Shown here in pieces: positions 8,415 to 17,626 of a stretch of DNA of 64,000 bases. Position numbers and translations under genes: made by a program. Position 1 is the first letter of the stretch, and each line of letters begins with the position of its first letter. The notes below the pieces were generated by a model that worked only from the letters and a program-made list of their open reading frames with translations, ran no database searches and was not told the origin of the DNA. Source of the DNA: UKL13-2 sp031431435 (GTDB lineage: Bacteria > Pseudomonadota > Gammaproteobacteria > Burkholderiales > Usitatibacteraceae); the NCBI GenBank assembly GCA_031431435.1, contig JANPDI010000263.1, forward strand, positions 6,301 to 70,300. The letters run 5' to 3'.

Positions 8415-8906
8415 ATGAGCAAACATTCTGAAACACCCGCCACTGCCATGCTGAAGTCGCATGGCGTCGAGTACACCGAACACATCTATGAATATGTCGA
8501 GCACGGCGGCACCGGCGTCTCGTCGAGTTCTTTAGGGGTCGATGAGCATCGCGTGGTCAAAACACTCATATTTGAAGACGACAAACGCCAGCCGTTGTGC
8601 GTGTTGATGCACGGCGACCGCAAGGTGTCAACCAAAGAACTCGCACGACAAATCGGCGCCAAGCGGGTCGCACCGTGCAAACCGGAGGACGCGTTCCGCC
8701 ATTCGGGTTACATGGTGGGCGGCTGCTCGCCATTCGGGCTGCGCAAACCCATGCCGGTCTATCTGCAGAAAAGCGTGCTTGATCTTGCGTGCATTTACAT
8801 CAACGGCGGCAAGCGCGGATTTTTAGTGGCGATGGCACCACAGGAGATTGTGCGGGTTGTCGAGCCGGTGCTGGTGGATGCGTGTTTGATCGAAACGCCG
8901 CAATAG
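8415..8906 (+). CDS. ybaK: Cys-tRNA(Pro)/aminoacyl-tRNA deacylase YbaK/EbsC family
   Basis: A 163-residue single-domain editing protein of the YbaK/ProX type that hydrolyses mischarged tRNA, mainly Cys-tRNA(Pro). The family pattern is seen in MLKSHGVEYTEHIYEY, VVKTLIFED, KLARQIGAKRV-like KELARQIGAKRV, GYMVGGCSPFGLRK and the NGGKRGFLVAM end. Length is typical (about 155-165). It follows xerD by 9 bases and is convergent with folB. Confidence 0.92.
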   Translation: MSKHSETPATAMLKSHGVEYTEHIYEYVEHGGTGVSSSSLGVDEHRVVKTLIFEDDKRQPLCVLMHGDRKVSTKELARQIGAKRVAPCKPEDAFRHSGYMVGGCSPFGLRKPMPVYLQKSVLDLACIYINGGKRGFLVAMAPQEIVRVVEPVLVDACLIETPQ

Positions 8907-8916
8907 ACATGCAGCG

Positions 8917-9327
8917 CTAGGCGCCGGCCGAATCAGCAATTCCCGGCGGCGCATGTTTGGCGGCCACAGTCGGATCATGTCGCGAACGTGCAATCGTCAC
9001 GCCGACGCGTTTGACGCCGCGCATATGGCCGATCTTTGCGACGCTGATTTTTACCCAATGCGCGTTGAAATCATGGAACAACACCTGCACGACGTGTTCC
9101 GCCAGCGCTTCAAGCAGCTTGAATTTCACGTCGGCCAGATCTGCCTTGACGCGCTCGACAACCTTGCCGTAATCGATGGTATCGCGGATCGAGTCGCTCT
9201 CACCGGCGCGGTGTGTGTCCAGGCCAATATCGATGTCGAGTTCGAGCGTCTGCGGGCGTTGCTGCTCCCATTCGTAGACACCAATCCAGGCGTCGGCACG
9301 AAATTCGCGAATAAAGATGATGTCCAT
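8917..9327 (-). CDS. folB: Dihydroneopterin aldolase
   Basis: Converts 7,8-dihydroneopterin to 6-hydroxymethyl-dihydropterin in folate synthesis. Family motifs: IGVYEWEQQRPQTLELDI, IDYGKVVERV, and KFKLLEALAEHVVQVLF with the substrate-binding Glu, followed by the VKISVAKIG strand. At 136 residues it has about 15 extra C-terminal residues over E. coli FolB. Divergent from plsY, a common betaproteobacterial neighbourhood. Confidence 0.93.
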   Translation of the reverse strand: MDIIFIREFRADAWIGVYEWEQQRPQTLELDIDIGLDTHRAGESDSIRDTIDYGKVVERVKADLADVKFKLLEALAEHVVQVLFHDFNAHWVKISVAKIGHMRGVKRVGVTIARSRHDPTVAAKHAPPGIADSAGA

Positions 9328-9390
9328 AAATGAGATGCCGGCGTGCCCGGAAGTAATGCAGAAGTGTTGGTATTGTAAACTACCCCCTCA

Positions 9391-10020
9391 ATGACTACGA
9401 CCCTCGCCATCCTCGTCGCCTACCTCGTCGGCTCACTGTCGTTTGCAGTGATTGTCAGCAAACTCATGGGCCTGCCCGATCCGCATACCTATGGCTCGGG
9501 GAACCCCGGCGCGACCAATGTTTTGCGCACCGGCAAAAAGCTGGCGGCGGTCTTGACGCTGGTTGGTGATGCCGGCAAAGGCTGGTTTGCGCTGTGGCTG
9601 GCGCAGCATTTCGCCGCGGATTACGGCCTCACACCAACAGCACTTGCCGGCGTCGCCTTCGCCGTTTTTATCGGCCACCTGTTTCCGGTATTTTTTCGCT
9701 TTCAGGGTGGCAAAGGCGTGGCGACCGCCGCCGGCATTTTATTTGCAATCCACTGGTGGCTGGGCGCGGCAACCCTCGCCACTTGGCTGATTGTCGTGGT
9801 TTTCTTTCGTTACTCATCGCTCGCTGCATTGGCCGCGTCGGTGTTTGCGCCTTTCTACACTTTTTTGATGTTTGGCTTCACACCCTATCTACCAGCGGTG
9901 ATTGTCATGTGCGCCTTGTTAATCTGGCGCCACCGTGAAAACATCACCAAGCTCATGAACGGTACGGAATCAAAACTGGGCGCAAAAAAGCCGGCGTCGA
10001 CAACCGACACGCCGGCTTAG
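9391..10020 (+). CDS. plsY: Glycerol-3-phosphate acyltransferase PlsY
   Basis: Inner-membrane enzyme that uses acyl-phosphate to acylate glycerol-3-phosphate, the first step of phospholipid synthesis. The conserved cytosolic motifs are present: GSGNPGATNVLR (about residues 36-47), the FRFQGGKGVAT stretch (about 106-116) and the last loop with WRHRENITKLMNGTE. About five membrane helices; 209 residues is normal. The stop codon lies in the right arm of a terminator hairpin. Confidence 0.95.
   Translation: MTTTLAILVAYLVGSLSFAVIVSKLMGLPDPHTYGSGNPGATNVLRTGKKLAAVLTLVGDAGKGWFALWLAQHFAADYGLTPTALAGVAFAVFIGHLFPVFFRFQGGKGVATAAGILFAIHWWLGAATLATWLIVVVFFRYSSLAALAASVFAPFYTFLMFGFTPYLPAVIVMCALLIWRHRENITKLMNGTESKLGAKKPASTTDTPA
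9988..10018. terminator. Bidirectional hairpin terminator overlapping the plsY stop
   Basis: AAGCCGGCGT (9988-9997) pairs with ACGCCGGCTT (10009-10018), preceded by A6 and followed by GTTT-type bases. It serves convergent plsY and the S9 peptidase gene, and its right arm contains the first base of the plsY TAG. Confidence 0.75.
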
Positions 10021-10034
10021 TTTGTCCCGCCCGC

Positions 10035-12077
10035 CTACTTGGGCGCGCCGATGTGTTTATTGAGAAATTGCAGCATCGTGTTGTAGGTGTCGATACGATT
10101 TTCCACCTTGGCAAAGCCATGTCCCTCTTCGTCTTTGGCCAGCCACTCCGGCTCCCTGCCAACCTTGCGCAGCGCGTCACGCATGGCTTCGGCCTGTTCA
10201 ATCGGTGTGCGTGTGTCTGCCTTGCCGGAAATAATCAGCAGTGGCGCTTTCATTTTGGCCGCCTGACTGACCGGTGACGACGCGCGCATAAATTCTGCGT
10301 CGGTTGACGGGTTACCAACCATCCGATACCAATAGTTGAGCGCCGCCTTGCTGCTGCCAAAGTCGGTTTTGTTTGATGTCAATTGCAGACTCAAATCGCT
10401 CACCACCAGCGCGGCAATACCGCACTTGTATTTATCCGGCGTCTTGGCCAGCCCCATGAGTGTTGCATACCCACCGTAGCTTGCGCCGTAGAGACAAACC
10501 CGCGCAGGATCGACGATGCCTTGTTTGACAAGATGATCAACCCCGTCCTCGATATCATCCTGCATCGTGGTTGCCCAATTGCGCAGGCTCGAGATCATGT
10601 GTTTGTGACCGAATCCCATGGTGCCGCGAAAATTAGGCAATAACACCGCATAACCATTGTGCGCAAAAAACTGCGACTCCATCGGCCCCCACATATCGAG
10701 ATGCCATTTATCGGCGCGCACCATCGGTCCACCGTGGATATTCACCAGCAGCGGCAATTTTTTGCCGTCGCTGTTTTTTGGCAGAAATAAATATGATGGA
10801 ATCACCAGGCCATCGCGTGCGGCATAACGTAACGGCTTCATCTCAACCATGTCTGCCGGCTTGAGCCATTCGCGGCTGGACACCAGACTTTCAATGGTCT
10901 TTTCGGTACGGTCGAGCAACAGCCATGAGCCTGCGTCACGATCGGAGTACGAGTACACCACCACACGATTCGAATATCGCGGTGGATACAAAATGTTGGT
11001 GCGGTCGGGTAAGGCGGTGTCGATGGATCGTTGTTGCGTCTGCCAGTCGGCATCCAACCACTTCACACCCGGCTTATCGCCCTCAAAACGAATGCCGGCA
11101 AGCGACTTCTTTTTATGGTCAAAAATCAAACGGCCAACATCAGGCATCACACCCGTGTCAAACACACCAACATCCACATCGGGGTGCTCAAACACCAGAT
11201 CCTTGACGGCCTTTTTTGCCACATCGTAGGTGTAAATGGCGTATTTATCGCGCCCTTCGTTTGAGATGACATACAACGTGTCATCGTAGCCAAACCCGAG
11301 CGGCATGGTATTTTTTTCAAACAGTCCATACTCGCCGAGCTTTTGCCAGTCTGCGTCACCGTCGGGGCGCCACCAGGTGGTTATCTTGTTTTGTTCATCA
11401 CTCGAAATGGCGGCGCGAATATTGCCCTTCATGTCGGCGACCCATGAATTGACGTCGCCCGGATTGCGGAAGCTCAGCAGCGTTTTGCGACCGTTACGGG
11501 TGTTCACGCGGTAGACGTCTGCGGCATCGGCGCGCCGCTCGTTGGCGATGGCAAAAACCTCGTCTGAAATTTCAGGTGTACGGCCCACATATCCCATCGT
11601 GCGATAAACAAAATTGCCGCTACCGATTGCCTGTTTTACGGTTGGCGCCAGAATGCGGCTATCTTTTCCATCTTTATCAATCGCAAACAGTCCGCCCCCC
11701 TGCCGTCTTTCCGATCCGGACGGCTCATTGATATTGCCGAGTGAAAACACCAGTCGCGAGTTATTTACCCAATCAAAACCCACCACGTCGTTATCCAGAA
11801 AGCTGGTCAAGATAATGGCCTTGCGTGTCTTCAATTCCATCGCCACCAGCGCCATGCGTCCACGCAATGGGGTGGTGGCCGCAAGTGACAGCCCATCGGG
11901 GGACAACTGGACACCGCGAAATTCGGGGTGCCGAAAAAAATCGTCGGTCTTGTATTGTGTTTTGCCGGTCGCCGGAGCCGCCGTGGTTTTTGCCGTGGTG
12001 GCGGTCTGCGCGCCAGCTGGCGGGGAGACATTCAAAGCTGCAGCGCAAACCGCCGCAAGAATTGCCATTGTTTTCAT
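10035..12077 (-). CDS. S9 family (prolyl oligopeptidase-type) exported serine peptidase
   Basis: A 680-residue protein with a cleavable signal peptide (MKTMAILAAVCAAALN..., AGAQ at about 21-24), so periplasmic. Residues about 45-410 form a WD40/beta-propeller-like domain; the C-terminal alpha/beta hydrolase starts near NIHGGPM. The catalytic triad is complete by position: S533 in GASYGGYA, D621 in GKADTRTP and H653 in EEGHGF. These enzymes are usually amino- or dipeptidyl-peptidases acting on short peptides; specificity cannot be read. Its start follows a GAGGTGAA Shine-Dalgarno. Paralogous to the genes at 12902 and 14955. Confidence 0.92.
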   Translation of the reverse strand: MKTMAILAAVCAAALNVSPPAGAQTATTAKTTAAPATGKTQYKTDDFFRHPEFRGVQLSPDGLSLAATTPLRGRMALVAMELKTRKAIILTSFLDNDVVGFDWVNNSRLVFSLGNINEPSGSERRQGGGLFAIDKDGKDSRILAPTVKQAIGSGNFVYRTMGYVGRTPEISDEVFAIANERRADAADVYRVNTRNGRKTLLSFRNPGDVNSWVADMKGNIRAAISSDEQNKITTWWRPDGDADWQKLGEYGLFEKNTMPLGFGYDDTLYVISNEGRDKYAIYTYDVAKKAVKDLVFEHPDVDVGVFDTGVMPDVGRLIFDHKKKSLAGIRFEGDKPGVKWLDADWQTQQRSIDTALPDRTNILYPPRYSNRVVVYSYSDRDAGSWLLLDRTEKTIESLVSSREWLKPADMVEMKPLRYAARDGLVIPSYLFLPKNSDGKKLPLLVNIHGGPMVRADKWHLDMWGPMESQFFAHNGYAVLLPNFRGTMGFGHKHMISSLRNWATTMQDDIEDGVDHLVKQGIVDPARVCLYGASYGGYATLMGLAKTPDKYKCGIAALVVSDLSLQLTSNKTDFGSSKAALNYWYRMVGNPSTDAEFMRASSPVSQAAKMKAPLLIISGKADTRTPIEQAEAMRDALRKVGREPEWLAKDEEGHGFAKVENRIDTYNTMLQFLNKHIGAPK

Positions 12078-12278
12078 CTGTTCACCTCAAAACGTTTTGG
12101 TTCGATGCGTCATTATTACCTGCGCAGAACTGTACTTCCCGCAAAATGCGACAAGAGCCGCAAAATCTGCGACCAAACCCCATCTCATAGCAACGGACAT
12201 CTTGCGTGCAGTTTGCAAACGTCTTTGCCCCAAGATTCCGGCTTGCTGACGAATTGCACGGCTCGTCAAAAGGACATT

Positions 12279-12698
12279 TTAGCAACTGCGCGAGGGACTC
12301 TTTGCGGGTTTTGTTGGTTGGCTGGTTGGCGGAACCAGCCACCACGTCCAAACGGACAGCAAGAACCAAGCAACATAGGCGATCACAAACACCCAAAGCG
12401 GCAGATCCCAGTACAACCAATGCTGTATCCAACGCGCGATAAAACCTTGCGGTGCAGTCGCCGAAAGCGGGTCAACCCGTAACCAATCCTCCAACAGCGT
12501 CAGCGGACAGGTCAATCCAAGCAGGGCCTCGAGGCTGACAAATCCAAGCGCACCGAGATGCGTGATGCGAAAGCCACGGTGGCGCACCCAACGTAGCGCG
12601 CCAATGTCGAGCAGCCCGCCCAACCAAATGGCGATCAGGCCGCCGACGTTGAACACCACCACGGCGGCATGTATCAGCAAAACAACGTCAGCGAGCAT
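12279..12698 (-). CDS. DUF2784 family membrane protein
   Basis: A 139-residue protein with about four membrane helices, opening MLADVVLLIHAAVVVFNVGG and containing HLGALGFVSLEALLGLTCPLT, the pattern of DUF2784. The C-terminal tail is Ser/Pro/Lys-rich and cytosolic. Function of the family is unknown. It stands alone between the two S9 peptidase genes, with about 200 bases of non-coding DNA on each side. Confidence 0.82.
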   Translation of the reverse strand: MLADVVLLIHAAVVVFNVGGLIAIWLGGLLDIGALRWVRHRGFRITHLGALGFVSLEALLGLTCPLTLLEDWLRVDPLSATAPQGFIARWIQHWLYWDLPLWVFVIAYVAWFLLSVWTWWLVPPTSQPTKPAKSPSRSC

Positions 12699-12901
12699 TT
12701 ACTGAAATCCTTATGCAAAACAGTCGGTTTTGTCGCCCAAGGCGGGCCATCCGTCGCCAACATTCGTCACTCGTCACACCAACAGATTATCAATCGAAAA
12801 ATCCTTGCGAAACAGCGTAAAGCACCATAGACTTCTTCGGCTGCAATTGTTGGATTGTGGTTACGCGTTCCGCGCGATCGCCTCATTTACTTTAGGGTTT
12901 T

Positions 12902-14893
12902 ATGATGAATCTTCGTTATCTCTTTACACTCGCGGCGGGGCTTGGCCTCGCCACCGCCGGCACCCCGCTCGTCGCCCACGCCCAGACAAAAGCTGAACAG
13001 GCCGCGACCGGCGCGTCAACGGCCAAGCCGCCCATCATTCCGATTGAGACGTTTATGCGTCGTGCGGAATTTACATCGATGTCAATCTCGCCAAAAGGCG
13101 ATCGGCTTGCCGCACTGGTGCCGTTGAAAGACCGCGATAATTTGGTCGTCATTGATTTGGTCAAACGTACCCGCACCACCATTACCAATTTCACCGAAAA
13201 CGACGTTATCAACTTTAACTGGATCAATAACGACCGCATTTTTCTGCGCGTGGCAGATGGTCGTGATGCGCTGGGTGAGGCACGTTACCGCGGCACCTAT
13301 GCCATTGATGTTGATGGCTCCGGGATTCGCGATCTGACTGAGTTGCGTGGACTTGCGCCGCTCCGGCCTATCGCCAACGATACCAAAGGCGAAATGTATG
13401 TGACGATGCGCCTGCGTAACCGCGTCATTGCCGACGTTTACAAACTCAATACCAAGACCGGCAAATCCGAACTCTTGACCTTTGATAACCCGGGCGAAAC
13501 CCAAGACTGGGTGTTGGACTGGAACGATCAACCACTGATTGCGGTGAGCCCGGATCCGGATTCCACGGAAACACAAATTTGGTACCGGCCGGATATGCAG
13601 GCAAAGTGGCAGCCGCTTTGGAAAAATCCGCCTGATGACGCGCAGGATTCAATGGATGCTGTGGCGTTTATGCCTGACGGCAAAAGCCTGATTGTGTCGT
13701 CAAACAAAGGCCGCGACAAATATGCCCTTTATCGTTATGACCTTGCCACCAGAGCAGTGGCGGAGTTAATTTTCGAACACCCCCTGATTGATGTCCGTGG
13801 CGGCCTGATCTGGAGCCGTAGCGAAAAGAAGCTGATGGGCGTGGCTTACAACGCAGATGAATACAACATTATCTGGGTTGATCCCAAAATGGCAACGTTG
13901 CAGCGGCAAATAGACGCGGCACTTAAGGGTACCCGCAACATACTGAGTTTCAATTCGCTGTCTGATAATTCGCGGATTTTGGTCGGCGCTTCATCGGCCA
14001 CCAACCCCGGTGGCTACTATTTGTATGATGCGGCGCGTGGACTTGAGGAATTGCCAAAAAGTCGGCCTTGGATCAACCCCGAGCATATTTCGCCACGCAA
14101 ATACATGCCTTATACCGCCCGGGATGGCTTGAATATTCCGGCGTGGGTCACCATTCCAAAGGGAACCACCGGCAAAAACCTGCCGTTGATTGTCAATATC
14201 CATGGCGGACCCAACGCACGGGTCTTTGGTGACAATCCGTGGGGTCGCTATTCGGAAGCACCGTTTTTTGCCAACCGCGGTTACGTGGTGTTGGAACCCG
14301 AGCCACGCGCTTCGACCGGATTTGGTCGCAAACATCTGAGCGCCGGTTACAAGCAGTGGGGCCAAACGATGCAAGATGACATTACCGATGGTGTGTTGCA
14401 CCTGATCAAGGAAGGCATTGTCGACAAGAATCGTGTTTGCCTTTATGGCGGAAGTTATGGTGGCTATGCGACCTTGCAGGGATTGGTGAAGGAGCCTGAT
14501 ATGTTCCGTTGTGGTTTGCCATGGATTGCCGTTTCTGATCTGGTGCAATTGCAGACCGAAACAACCAGTGATAGCAATAATTCGCGTTACAACATGGATA
14601 ACTTCTACAACCGCACCATCGGCAACCGTAAGACCGAACTCGCCATGCTGGAAAAATATTCGCCGGTGAACCATGCGGATAAAATAAAGGTGCCGGTGTT
14701 GTTGGTGATGGGCGAATTGGATGTTCGCGTCCCGCTGAAACATGGCACCGCCATGCGTAACGCGCTGGACAAGGCGGGGGTAAAAAATGAATTGGTCGTC
14801 ATGAAAGGTGAGGCCCACGGCTTCAACAAACAGGAAAACGTGATCGACTTCTTCACCCGCGCCGAGAAATTTTTTGCAGAGAATCTGAAGTAG
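12902..14893 (+). CDS. S9 family (prolyl oligopeptidase-type) exported serine peptidase
   Basis: A 663-residue paralogue of the peptidase at 10035. Signal peptide at residues 1-27 (ending AHAQ), beta-propeller region about 45-400 and C-terminal hydrolase domain from NIHGGPNARV. Triad complete: S518 (GGSYGGYA), D607 (GELDVRVP) and H639 (EAHGF). It starts at ATG 12902 or 12905; both give the same signal peptide. Likely periplasmic peptide hydrolysis. Followed by a strong terminator and convergent with a catalytically dead relative. Confidence 0.92.
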   Translation: MMNLRYLFTLAAGLGLATAGTPLVAHAQTKAEQAATGASTAKPPIIPIETFMRRAEFTSMSISPKGDRLAALVPLKDRDNLVVIDLVKRTRTTITNFTENDVINFNWINNDRIFLRVADGRDALGEARYRGTYAIDVDGSGIRDLTELRGLAPLRPIANDTKGEMYVTMRLRNRVIADVYKLNTKTGKSELLTFDNPGETQDWVLDWNDQPLIAVSPDPDSTETQIWYRPDMQAKWQPLWKNPPDDAQDSMDAVAFMPDGKSLIVSSNKGRDKYALYRYDLATRAVAELIFEHPLIDVRGGLIWSRSEKKLMGVAYNADEYNIIWVDPKMATLQRQIDAALKGTRNILSFNSLSDNSRILVGASSATNPGGYYLYDAARGLEELPKSRPWINPEHISPRKYMPYTARDGLNIPAWVTIPKGTTGKNLPLIVNIHGGPNARVFGDNPWGRYSEAPFFANRGYVVLEPEPRASTGFGRKHLSAGYKQWGQTMQDDITDGVLHLIKEGIVDKNRVCLYGGSYGGYATLQGLVKEPDMFRCGLPWIAVSDLVQLQTETTSDSNNSRYNMDNFYNRTIGNRKTELAMLEKYSPVNHADKIKVPVLLVMGELDVRVPLKHGTAMRNALDKAGVKNELVVMKGEAHGFNKQENVIDFFTRAEKFFAENLK

Positions 14894-14912
14894 AAAATTA
14901 ACTGGCGGCATC

Positions 14913-14942
14913 AAAAAGGCGTCCCGCGGGACGCCTTTTTTT
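14913..14942. terminator. Hairpin terminator between convergent peptidase genes
   Basis: AAAAAGGCGTCCC/GGGACGCCTTTTT: a perfect stem with a CG centre and T-rich ends on both strands, so it can serve both the S9 gene ending at 14893 and the opposite gene ending at 14955. Confidence 0.9.
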
Positions 14943-14954
14943 GTTGTTGCTACG

Positions 14955-16730
14955 CTATTTTTCTAACAGCGTCTGTTGCAGAAACTGAAGTTGCACATAA
15001 AACAGAAAATCCCGGTTCGATTTCTTTGTAAATGTCCGGCCTTCGTCTCGCCCCACCAACGACCAAACATCCCCGTCTTGTTTCTTCAGTTCATTTGTGA
15101 GCTGTGACAATATTCCATTGGGCGTTTGTCGGTCGTTGTTGCCGGTCACATTCAGGCGCGGGTTTGCTACCGGTGATGTTGTGCCGTTTGTCGGGATGCT
15201 GTTGGCACGATTAACAACCGTACACCCACCCGCCTCGTCCATCATCACAATCCTGCCAACATCCAAGTCAGCCTGGGCGGCAATCCAGTCAGGCACACCA
15301 TCGGTTGGCGAGCCGTCACCAACAAAAATGGCAATGCCCATTTTATTGATCAGGTAATTATCACTGCCGACAAAGCCATACCGCATCTGGCCGGCAATCG
15401 CCCCGCCCTTTTTGACAACGACCGGGCGTTTGCCGGGAAATTTTGCGGCGTCGGGCAAATAGAGCATGCCCGAGATCACCGACCCATCTTCGCCTTTCGC
15501 CATCACCCGTTTGGGTTCAACGAAGTCAAAAGGGTTGAGACCGACCGCAGCACCATTGGTCCAACGTGTCAGTTTGGTGGTTTTGACGTCGTACGAAAAA
15601 ATGTCGCTCGGCGATTTTGTTGACGCCAGATGAAAACCGAGCAGGGTGCCGGAATTTTTGCCGACGTCGTCGCTATCCATACCTTTCCATTGCAGGCCTG
15701 ATATCTCCCCGGCTAACAGTGCCGGACGAGGCAACTCCTTCTTGCCATCCAAATCAAGAAAACGCAGTACCGAGACACTATCCTCATTGGTGATGAATGC
15801 AATACGCCGTGCGGCAACCGAAATTGAAAATTCGTCAACATCGGCATTCAGATGGCTGGCCAATATTGTCTGCCTGCCGTTCGCAAGGTCAATTTCCACG
15901 AGTCGGCGAACCTCCCCGCGGGGGCGCGACGTTGCATAGAGACTTTTTCCATTGGCGCCGAAACGAACGCCGCCATAGGCCACCGGCCGATCATTGCGCG
16001 CCGTTGTTATCCGTCGTTTCTTGCCAGACGCAATATGGATTTTCCAGATACTTGCTGCGTCCGCCGAAGCCGTCTCAATCAGCGCCAACGAAGTCCCGTC
16101 GGGTGAAAAACGCACATCCGACCATTGCACGCCGACGAGTGTGGCAACCCGCTTGGCGCGTGCAGGCATGAATGGGTCGGCAACAATAATGTCGGTCGTT
16201 TCTGCACGCTTGATGGCGGCGCTGACGCTTGCGTGATTCGCGCTGGTGAATACGATGCGATCACCCTTTTGATTCCAGGCCGGTACACCTGCCACCGCGC
16301 GATCGGACGAGACGGGCATGATTTGTTTGGTTGCCAGATTGAATCTGAACAGACGAAATCGTTTGTCGCCGCCCTGATCCTGCCGATACAAAATAGTCTC
16401 CCCATTGTTCGGGTCGAACCAGGCGCCATCGACGTCATCCAAAAGACCGGTAATCGGCACAGGCTTGTCGCCAGGCGCGGTCATTAGGTGTAATTGTTGC
16501 GTTTCACCGTTTTGTGTGCGGATCAACATGGCCGACGATCTGGGATGCCATGCGACGATGTTCGACGGCCTGAACGTCGTATAGGGCGCGACCTTATTGA
16601 CCAACTCAACGGCAATCGGCGGAATGCCGGTTGCCACCATGTTTGCGGGCGGCAAAACAAACTGCGCCGATGCAGATGTGGAAACGGCGGCGCACGCTGC
16701 CGCAATGCTGCATAGCCCCCGCCACAACAT
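14955..16730 (-). CDS. Degenerate S9 peptidase homologue, predicted catalytically inactive
   Basis: A 591-residue exported protein (signal peptide 1-23, ending SASA). Residues about 40-400 form a WD40-like propeller as in S9 peptidases. The C-terminal domain still aligns in outline: RPVVVKKGGAIAG (435-447) stands where HGGP should be, RIVMMDEAGGC (493-503) where GxSxGG should be, NDRQTP keeps the Asp position, and DEGRTFTKKSNR replaces EGHxF. Nucleophile Ser and catalytic His are thus both absent, and about 55 residues between the Ser and Asp positions are missing. The reading frame is intact, so it may be a binding protein rather than a dying gene. Its ATG overlaps the sseA stop (TAATG). Confidence 0.82.
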   Translation of the reverse strand: MLWRGLCSIAAACAAVSTSASAQFVLPPANMVATGIPPIAVELVNKVAPYTTFRPSNIVAWHPRSSAMLIRTQNGETQQLHLMTAPGDKPVPITGLLDDVDGAWFDPNNGETILYRQDQGGDKRFRLFRFNLATKQIMPVSSDRAVAGVPAWNQKGDRIVFTSANHASVSAAIKRAETTDIIVADPFMPARAKRVATLVGVQWSDVRFSPDGTSLALIETASADAASIWKIHIASGKKRRITTARNDRPVAYGGVRFGANGKSLYATSRPRGEVRRLVEIDLANGRQTILASHLNADVDEFSISVAARRIAFITNEDSVSVLRFLDLDGKKELPRPALLAGEISGLQWKGMDSDDVGKNSGTLLGFHLASTKSPSDIFSYDVKTTKLTRWTNGAAVGLNPFDFVEPKRVMAKGEDGSVISGMLYLPDAAKFPGKRPVVVKKGGAIAGQMRYGFVGSDNYLINKMGIAIFVGDGSPTDGVPDWIAAQADLDVGRIVMMDEAGGCTVVNRANSIPTNGTTSPVANPRLNVTGNNDRQTPNGILSQLTNELKKQDGDVWSLVGRDEGRTFTKKSNRDFLFYVQLQFLQQTLLEK

Positions 16731-17590
16731 TAGCGGTCCGCGCCAACCTTGATTGGTCGCGACGGATCACTGATCCATTCCGACCAAGAGCCTGGGTACA
16801 AGCTGGAGCCGTTCAAGCCGGCGTATTCCATGGCAAAAATGTTGGCGCATGCGGTGACACCCGAACCACATTGATGGACAACATTCTCCGGCGTCTCACG
16901 ACCAAGCATTGCATCAAATGCTGAACGCAACACGTCTTTCGACTTAAAGGTCAAATCTGCATTGAGGTTCTCTTTGTAGAAGCGATTCATCGCGCCGGGA
17001 ATGTGGCCGGCAACCGGATCAATCGGCTCGACGTCGCCGCGGTACCGCTCTGCCGGGCGCGCATCGATCAACACATAGCCGGACGCCCCCTCGTTGGTTT
17101 GTTTCGGCAGGCGGGGCAATAACGCGGCAGCAGAAATGACCATTGTTGGATTGGCATGACCGGCGAGCGGCGAGACCTTTGGCAGGGGTACGGTGCGGTC
17201 GGTCGTGCGACCGTCCTGCACCCACTTTGTAATACCGCCATCGAGCAGCCCGACCTGCGTCAATCCAATCCACCGGCACATCCACCAGAGCCGCGCGGCA
17301 AACTGTCCGCCAACATCATCGTAACAAACCACCGTTGACTGATTACTCACACCGTGGCGTGCAAGAAATGCAATGAACGAGGCAGGTGAAGGCAGCGGGT
17401 GGCGGCCGTTTGTGCCGGTTTTTTCGCCCGACATATCGACGTCGACGCTGGCAAAGTGTGCGCCGGGGATATGGCCTTCGCGATACAGTCGTTCCCCTTT
17501 GGCAAGGTCCATCAGATCGTGACGGCAATCAAACACAACCCATGCGGGGTCGGTGAGGTGTTGTGCAAGGGTTTCGGTATCGATGAGCAT
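16730..17590 (-). CDS. sseA: 3-mercaptopyruvate sulfurtransferase (two-domain rhodanese)
   Basis: A 286-residue protein with two rhodanese domains (about 1-130 and 150-280 from the chosen start). The active loop is QCGSGVTA with catalytic C241; CG(S/T)GVT distinguishes mercaptopyruvate from thiosulfate sulfurtransferases (CRxGVT). It transfers sulfur from 3-mercaptopyruvate to cyanide or thiols. ATG at 17590 has GGAG 10 bases upstream; the in-frame ATG at 17617 is less likely. Upstream gene is eamA (10-37 bases away, same strand) and its stop overlaps the next start, so the three may be one transcript. Confidence 0.92.
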   Translation of the reverse strand: MLIDTETLAQHLTDPAWVVFDCRHDLMDLAKGERLYREGHIPGAHFASVDVDMSGEKTGTNGRHPLPSPASFIAFLARHGVSNQSTVVCYDDVGGQFAARLWWMCRWIGLTQVGLLDGGITKWVQDGRTTDRTVPLPKVSPLAGHANPTMVISAAALLPRLPKQTNEGASGYVLIDARPAERYRGDVEPIDPVAGHIPGAMNRFYKENLNADLTFKSKDVLRSAFDAMLGRETPENVVHQCGSGVTACANIFAMEYAGLNGSSLYPGSWSEWISDPSRPIKVGADR

Positions 17591-17626
17591 GCTGGGTGGA
17601 CTCCAATGAGAGAGCAAACGATGAAA

